Source: Armatimonadota bacterium (GTDB lineage: Bacteria; Sysuimicrobiota; Sysuimicrobiia; Sysuimicrobiales; Kaftiobacteriaceae). Taken from it: DNA of 19,044 bases. Each line of letters opens with the position of its first letter. The first letter of the stretch is position 1. This document shows, piece after piece, positions 15,677-19,044 of the stretch. The translations under genes and the position numbers were made by a program. The notes beneath the pieces were generated by a model, which saw only the letters and a program-made list of their open reading frames with translations, searched no databases and was not told the DNA's origin. The stretch covers positions 1-19,044 of the forward strand of contig JAIBHM010000011.1 in NCBI GenBank assembly GCA_020028535.1. The letters are read 5' to 3'.

Positions 15677-15709
15677 GCGCCGTGCCCCGGGAATCCCGGC
15701 GCACGGCGC
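15677..15709 (-). promoter_or_regulatory. Strong hairpin at the 5' end of the LCP mRNA
   Basis: GCGCCGTGCCCCGGG (15677-15691) and CCCGGCGCACGGCGC (15695-15709) pair over 14 of 15 positions with a 3-nt loop (AAT). Using the promoter at 15714-15741, the transcript would begin at about 15707, so the stem would start at or within two bases of the 5' end and leave about 26 nt before the ATG. A 5'-terminal stem like this could protect mRNA from 5'-dependent decay, as in E. coli ompA. No T-run follows, so it is not a plain terminator. Confidence 0.65.
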
Positions 15710-15713
15710 CTTA

Positions 15714-15741
15714 ATCATACGGCATTGCCTGTGCCTGTCAA
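15714..15741 (-). promoter_or_regulatory. Sigma-70-type promoter for the LCP gene
   Basis: On the minus strand, TTGACA (15741-15736) is a perfect -35. It is followed after 16 bp by TATGAT (15719-15714), a 5/6 match to the -10. The predicted start is near 15707. It is the best-matching promoter in the window and points into the LCP gene. Confidence 0.78.
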
Positions 15742-15756
15742 GGAATGCGCAAGGAA

Positions 15757-15785
15757 TTGACGTGGACGATACCTAAGTGTTAATT
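15757..15785 (+). promoter_or_regulatory. Candidate promoter for ispE
   Basis: TTGACG (15757-15762) is a 5/6 -35, with a 17-bp spacer to TTAATT (15780-15785), a weak 3/6 -10. It points toward ispE, whose start is 180 nt away. A second TTGACT (15862-15867) with a poor -10 (TATCTC at 15883) lies nearer the gene. The rest of 15786-15948 holds no recognisable gene or structure that I can support. Confidence 0.4.
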
Positions 15786-15965
15786 ACTTACCTCGCGCAG
15801 GGGGTACCTAGGCATCCTGCACCGCGTTGAATTGCCGCAGTTCCGCGTCGCCCGTATCGCATTGACTGTCGTTTTGCCCGCCTATCTCCGTGCCAAGTTG
15901 ATCCATGAGGGGGTGGATTGCTGATGTCTGTCGAGCTGGGCCAGCGTCAGGAGGGAGGAAAGCCC

Positions 15966-16835
15966 ATGAAGGAACTGCATCTCAACGCCTACGCCAAGGT
16001 GAACCTCTCGCTCGACGTGGGTCCCGAGCGCTCGGACGGCTACCATGAGATCGAATCCGTGATGCACACCATCTCACTGCACGACTCCATCACGCTGCGG
16101 GAAGCCGGGTCGGGCACCGAGGTCGTTGTCAACGACGGCGCCAATGTCCCGACCGATCACCGCAACCTCGTGGCGCGCACGGCCGAGATGCTGCGCGAGA
16201 TGTTCACCGTGACGCGCCCCGTGCAGATCGAACTGACCAAACGCATCCCGGTGGCCGCAGGGTTGGGCGGCGGCAGCTCGGATGCGGCGGTGACGCTGCT
16301 CGGCCTGGTGCAGATGTGGAAGCTGCGGCTCGACGGTCGCGAGTTGCTGGCCCTGGCGACGAAGCTCGGCGCGGACGTGCCCTTCTTCCTCGAAGGAGGC
16401 GGCGCCGTGGCGCGCGGCAAGGGCGAGCGGCTGACCTATCTTCCGCCGCTGCCCACCACGTGGATCGTCCTGGCGCGGCCTCGGGTCGAAGTCTCCACTG
16501 CATGGGCGTATCGGCAGTTGCCCTCAGGGGGCGTCTCGCCGCGACCTAATACCGCGTCGATGATCGAGGCGGTAAAGCAGGAGGATGTGCGCGAGGTGGG
16601 GCGTCTGATGCACAACGTGTTCGAAGATGTGGTGGCACAAACCCACCCGCTGATCAAGGACCTCAAGACCCGTATCCTGCGCGGGGAGTCGTATGGGGCA
16701 TCGATGAGTGGAACCGGGCCGGCCGTCTTCGGACTGATGGCAAACGAAGCGGCTGCCCGCAAGGTGGCGGACGATCTGCGCGCCGATCCCAATGTGGAAG
16801 TGCACGTGACGCGCACGTTCGCCGAGAATCGTTAG
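15966..16835 (+). CDS. ispE: 4-diphosphocytidyl-2-C-methyl-D-erythritol kinase
   Basis: IspE phosphorylates CDP-methylerythritol in the non-mevalonate (MEP) route to isoprenoid precursors. This is a GHMP-family kinase of 289 residues, a normal length. The N-terminal NAYAKVNLSLDV contains the catalytic K11; DGYHEIESVMHTISLHD is the substrate region; PVAAGLGGGSSDAA (95-108) is the GHMP ATP loop; GADVPFFLEGG carries catalytic D138. The C-terminal SGTGPAVFGL is GHMP motif 3. ATG 15966 is chosen because AGGAGGGAGG (15949-15958) sits 7 nt upstream and the conserved sequence starts right away. In-frame starts at 15918 and 15924 would place this ribosome site inside the gene. In Bacillus, ispE also lies between ksgA and purR. 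Confidence 0.97.
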   Translation: MKELHLNAYAKVNLSLDVGPERSDGYHEIESVMHTISLHDSITLREAGSGTEVVVNDGANVPTDHRNLVARTAEMLREMFTVTRPVQIELTKRIPVAAGLGGGSSDAAVTLLGLVQMWKLRLDGRELLALATKLGADVPFFLEGGGAVARGKGERLTYLPPLPTTWIVLARPRVEVSTAWAYRQLPSGGVSPRPNTASMIEAVKQEDVREVGRLMHNVFEDVVAQTHPLIKDLKTRILRGESYGASMSGTGPAVFGLMANEAAARKVADDLRADPNVEVHVTRTFAENR

Positions 16836-16878
16836 ACCCGCCCGAGGCAGGCGGAGAGCACGGTAAAGGGGGAGATGC

Positions 16879-17286
16879 ATGCCGCAGGTCGACGTGAATT
16901 ATCTCGCGGTGATCGTGGCCGCAGTGCTGCAAATGGTTCTTGGATTCCTCTGGTACGGTCCTCTCTTTGGCAAGATGTGGATGGGCTTCATGAAGATCAC
17001 TCCCTCGAAAGTGAGCCAGCAGGTCATGGTCAGAACCTACGTCTGGACCGCGGTGATGTCGCTGATCACCGCGTACGTGCTGTCCTTGCTGGTGGACTAC
17101 ATGGGTGCGAAAACCGCCGGCGCCGGGCTCGCGGCGGGGTTTTGGCCGTGGCTTGGGTTCGTCGTGCCGGTGACCGCAGCAAGCCTTCTGTATGAGAATC
17201 GCCCCTTCGGGCTGTGGGTCCTCAACGCGAGCTACCAGCTGGTGTCCCTCGCGCTGATGGGGGCGCTCCTCGCCGCCTGGGCCTAG
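16879..17286 (+). CDS. DUF1761 family small membrane protein
   Basis: This is a 135-residue integral membrane protein. It begins with NYLAVIVAAVLQMVLGFLWYGPLFGKMWMG, which carries the WYGPLFGK signature that I recognise as DUF1761. About four membrane segments are visible: 7-26, about 50-72, about 80-100 and about 108-134. No catalytic motif can be seen and the function of the family is unknown. The ATG at 16879 is preceded by GGGGGAG (16868-16874), 4 nt away. An overlapping ATG at 16875 is out of frame. It lies 43 nt after ispE and 9 nt before the next gene, so it is probably in the same transcript; nothing in it explains that association. Confidence 0.85.
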   Translation: MPQVDVNYLAVIVAAVLQMVLGFLWYGPLFGKMWMGFMKITPSKVSQQVMVRTYVWTAVMSLITAYVLSLLVDYMGAKTAGAGLAAGFWPWLGFVVPVTAASLLYENRPFGLWVLNASYQLVSLALMGALLAAWA

Positions 17287-17295
17287 GCGGTCCGC

Positions 17296-18042
17296 ATGGG
17301 CGATGCCATCGTCCTCGCCGGGGGCGGCGCGGAGCCCGGCCTGGATCCCGCTGTCCCCAACAAGGGATTTCTCGAAGTCGGCGGCAGGCCGCTGCTCTGG
17401 TATGTCGTGCGGGCCGTCCGCGCGGCGCCCCACGTGCGGCGCGTGGCGGTGGTCGGACCTCCGGATGCCGTCCGCGCCGCGGCCGGCGACGCGGTGGTGG
17501 TGCCTGATGACGGCAGCATCATGGACAACGTCGCGCGCGCGGCCGGGGTCCTGGGCGCCCGCGACCCGATTCTCGTCGTCGCTTCGGACATCCCGTTACT
17601 CACCGCCGCGGTCGTAGAGGACTTCCTCGCAGCCTGCGCGAAGGACAGCGCCGATTTCCACTACGCCATCGTTCCCCAGCAGGCTATGGAGCAGCGGTTT
17701 CCCGGCGTCCGCAAGACGTTCGTGCGGGTGATCGAGGGGACGTACTGCGGGGGCAATGTGATGCTGTTCAATCCCGCGGTGATGGACCGCGTTCGGCCCT
17801 TCGTCGAGCGCGTCGTCGCGGCGCGCAAGAAGCCCTGGCTGCTGGCCCAACTGTTCGGCTGGTCGATTGTGATGAAGTTCGCCTCCGGACGCTTGAGCAT
17901 CGAGGAGATGGAGGCGAAAGTGACCGAGATCCTCGGGATCACGGCGCGCGCGGTGATCGTGCCGCATCCCGAAGTTGCGATGGACGTGGACGTCGGCAAG
18001 CCCGAAAACCTCGAGATGATCCGGAGCGCCCTTCGTGCCTGA
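17296..18042 (+). CDS. MobA-like nucleotidyltransferase family protein
   Basis: This is a 248-residue Rossmann-like NTP transferase of the MobA/GT-A group. The N-terminal loop is AIVLAGGGAEPG, then PNKGFLEVGGRPLLWYVV with the likely nucleotide-binding K23. LVVASDIPLLT (D98) is the metal-binding aspartate motif. A second acidic motif, MDVDVGKPENLEMI, is near the C-terminus. Relatives make nucleotide-activated cofactors or sugars; the substrate here is unknown. The middle region (FPGVRKTFVRVIEGTYCGGNVMLF) probably shapes the acceptor site. It is not MobA proper, since the usual LAGG-xS-xR-MG-xDK-loop is altered (GGGAEPG in place of GGRSSRMG). Its end overlaps the purR start by 8 nt, so the two are likely translated together. 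Confidence 0.85.
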   Translation: MGDAIVLAGGGAEPGLDPAVPNKGFLEVGGRPLLWYVVRAVRAAPHVRRVAVVGPPDAVRAAAGDAVVVPDDGSIMDNVARAAGVLGARDPILVVASDIPLLTAAVVEDFLAACAKDSADFHYAIVPQQAMEQRFPGVRKTFVRVIEGTYCGGNVMLFNPAVMDRVRPFVERVVAARKKPWLLAQLFGWSIVMKFASGRLSIEEMEAKVTEILGITARAVIVPHPEVAMDVDVGKPENLEMIRSALRA

Positions 18043-18889
18043 ACGCCGCAGGGATGGGGCGAGGCTGCGCCGCGGAGAGCGGATGGTGGTGATGGCCCAC
18101 CATCTGATCAACGCGCCGCACCGACTATTCTCGCTCGGCACTTTTGTGGAGCTGCTCGGCGCGGCGAAGTCCACCATCAGCGAGGACCTCGGCTTCATGC
18201 GGCAGGCGTTCGATCGATTCAGCCTGGGCAAGGTGGAGACGCTCGCCGGCGCGGCGGGCGGCGTGCGGTACCTGCCGTATCACCAGCGCGAGCGCATCCG
18301 CACCCTGGTCGAGGACGTGTGCCGCCGGCTGCGCGATCCGTCACGCCTCTTGCCCGGCGGCTTCCTGTACACGGCCGATCTCATTTCTACGCCGTATGTG
18401 GCGGCCCAGTTCGGCGAGGCGTTTGCGACCTTTTTCGAGGACAGCCGGCCCGACGTGGTGCTGACGATGGAGGTCAAAGGCATCCCGCTGGCGCTGATGA
18501 CGGCACGCGCCTTCGACGTCCCGCTCGTGACCATCCGCCGCGGCGCGCATCCGACCGACGGCCCGGCGGTCAGCGTGAACTACGTCTCCGGATCGTCGCG
18601 CATGGTGCAGGCCATGACCCTTCCGCTGCGCGCCATCCGGCAGGGCGCCAGGGTGCTCTTCATCGACGACTTTCTCCGGGGCGGCGGCACCGCCCGCGGC
18701 GTCTACGATCTGATGCGAGAGTTCCGCGCTGAGGTCGTGGGCATCGGGGTGCTCATCGAGACGCCCCTGCCGCGCGAGAAGATGATCGACCGCTACGTTT
18801 CCCTCATTCAGTTCCAGGGGGTGAATGAGCAGGGGGAGGTGCTCATCACCCCGAGCCGCGCTATTCTCGAAAGCGCCGCCACGCGCTAG
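18035..18889 (+). CDS. purR: Purine operon repressor PurR (Bacillus type)
   Basis: This is the Gram-positive PurR, unrelated to the LacI-type PurR of E. coli. It controls purine synthesis genes and senses PRPP. It has 284 residues. The N-terminal winged-helix region (about 10-80) contains FVELLGAAKSTISEDLGFMRQAF and AGAAGGVRYLP, matching the B. subtilis protein. The phosphoribosyltransferase-like domain (about 95-275) has LLPGGFLYTADLI, MEVKGIPLALMTARAF, VSVNYVSGSSRMVQAM and the PRPP loop VLFIDDFLRGGGTARGV (D211, D212). The GTG at 18035 overlaps the upstream stop by 8 nt; starting later would lose the RRGER segment that aligns with B. subtilis PurR. I found no sure PurBox pair in the window, so targets must lie elsewhere. 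Confidence 0.95.
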   Translation: MPERRRDGARLRRGERMVVMAHHLINAPHRLFSLGTFVELLGAAKSTISEDLGFMRQAFDRFSLGKVETLAGAAGGVRYLPYHQRERIRTLVEDVCRRLRDPSRLLPGGFLYTADLISTPYVAAQFGEAFATFFEDSRPDVVLTMEVKGIPLALMTARAFDVPLVTIRRGAHPTDGPAVSVNYVSGSSRMVQAMTLPLRAIRQGARVLFIDDFLRGGGTARGVYDLMREFRAEVVGIGVLIETPLPREKMIDRYVSLIQFQGVNEQGEVLITPSRAILESAATR

Positions 18890-18952
18890 CCGGAAGCCCA
18901 CCCCCCGCGATCCAACGCCTACGCGATCCAGACACAAGGAGGAACGTTGCCC

Positions 18953-19044
18953 GTGAGATTCATCATTCGACTGCCGGCCATGATCGCCACTGATGCCGAG
19001 GGGCAGGATAGCTACGCCGTGCAACGCAGGGCGATGCTGGCCGA
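18953..19044 (+). CDS. Unrecognised gene, truncated by the window edge
   Basis: Only the first 30 codons are present: MRFIIRLPAMIATDAEGQ followed by DSYAVQRRAMLA. A strong AAGGAGG (18936-18942) lies 10 nt before GTG 18953 and 4 nt before an in-frame TTG at 18947, so either could start it. The fragment does not look like YabJ/RidA or SpoVG, the genes that follow purR in Bacillus. No domain can be named. The 63 nt between purR and this start hold the ribosome site and no terminator that I can see. Confidence 0.6.
   Translation, partial: MRFIIRLPAMIATDAEGQDSYAVQRRAMLA

Noticed and set aside
15651..15704. GTG 15704 as the start of the LCP protein.
   Set aside because: It lies within about three bases of the predicted transcription start and inside the 15-bp hairpin; the extra residues do not look like an LCP N-terminus.
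15918..15965. TTG 15918 or ATG 15924 as the start of ispE.
   Set aside because: The strong AGGAGGGAGG at 15949-15958 would then lie inside the gene, and IspE family similarity starts right after ATG 15966.

Overview
This is a gene-dense, high-GC bacterial chromosome segment with about 18 genes, nearly all on the + strand. I see no tRNA, rRNA, CRISPR array, insertion sequence or phage gene. The organism looks like a Gram-positive-type (Terrabacteria) lineage. The evidence is a Bacillus-style PurR repressor, a LytR-CpsA-Psr wall enzyme, a YabE-like 3D-domain protein, GerMN and LytR_C domains, and a gene order (yabE-like, ksgA, ispE, purR) that recalls Bacillus and Clostridia. High GC, many GTG starts and sparse spore genes suggest a deep-branching or uncultured clade; species cannot be fixed from this window.

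Region 1 (17-3886): ligA (NAD-dependent DNA ligase), a small GerMN-domain lipoprotein whose start overlaps or abuts the ligA stop, and a 417-residue protein with two uncharacterised alpha/beta domains, a long low-complexity linker and a C-terminal Hfq/Sm-like domain. The last is the least conventional gene here.

Region 2 (3897-10972): a compact propionyl-CoA/methylmalonyl-CoA operon: carboxyltransferase, a GNAT acetyltransferase, biotin carboxylase, biotin carrier protein, methylmalonyl-CoA mutase large subunit, MeaB chaperone and methylmalonyl-CoA epimerase. Together they would convert propionyl-CoA to succinyl-CoA. The cobalamin-binding mutase subunit is not in the window. The biotin carboxylase frame has no standard start codon that would include its conserved N-terminal strand.

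Region 3 (10975-14275): a good promoter (TTGCCG, 18 bp, extended -10 TGCTATAAT) and a leader of about 100 nt precede a YabE-like cell-wall protein, then ksgA and a fold-type I aminotransferase.

Region 4 (14283-15965): the only minus-strand gene, an LCP-family wall-polymer transferase, convergent with the aminotransferase and divergent from ispE. Its promoter (TTGACA, 16 bp, TATGAT) would start the mRNA at a strong 15-bp hairpin.

Region 5 (15966-19044): ispE (isoprenoid synthesis), a DUF1761 membrane protein, a MobA-like nucleotidyltransferase overlapping purR, and the first 30 codons of an unrecognised gene with a strong ribosome binding site.
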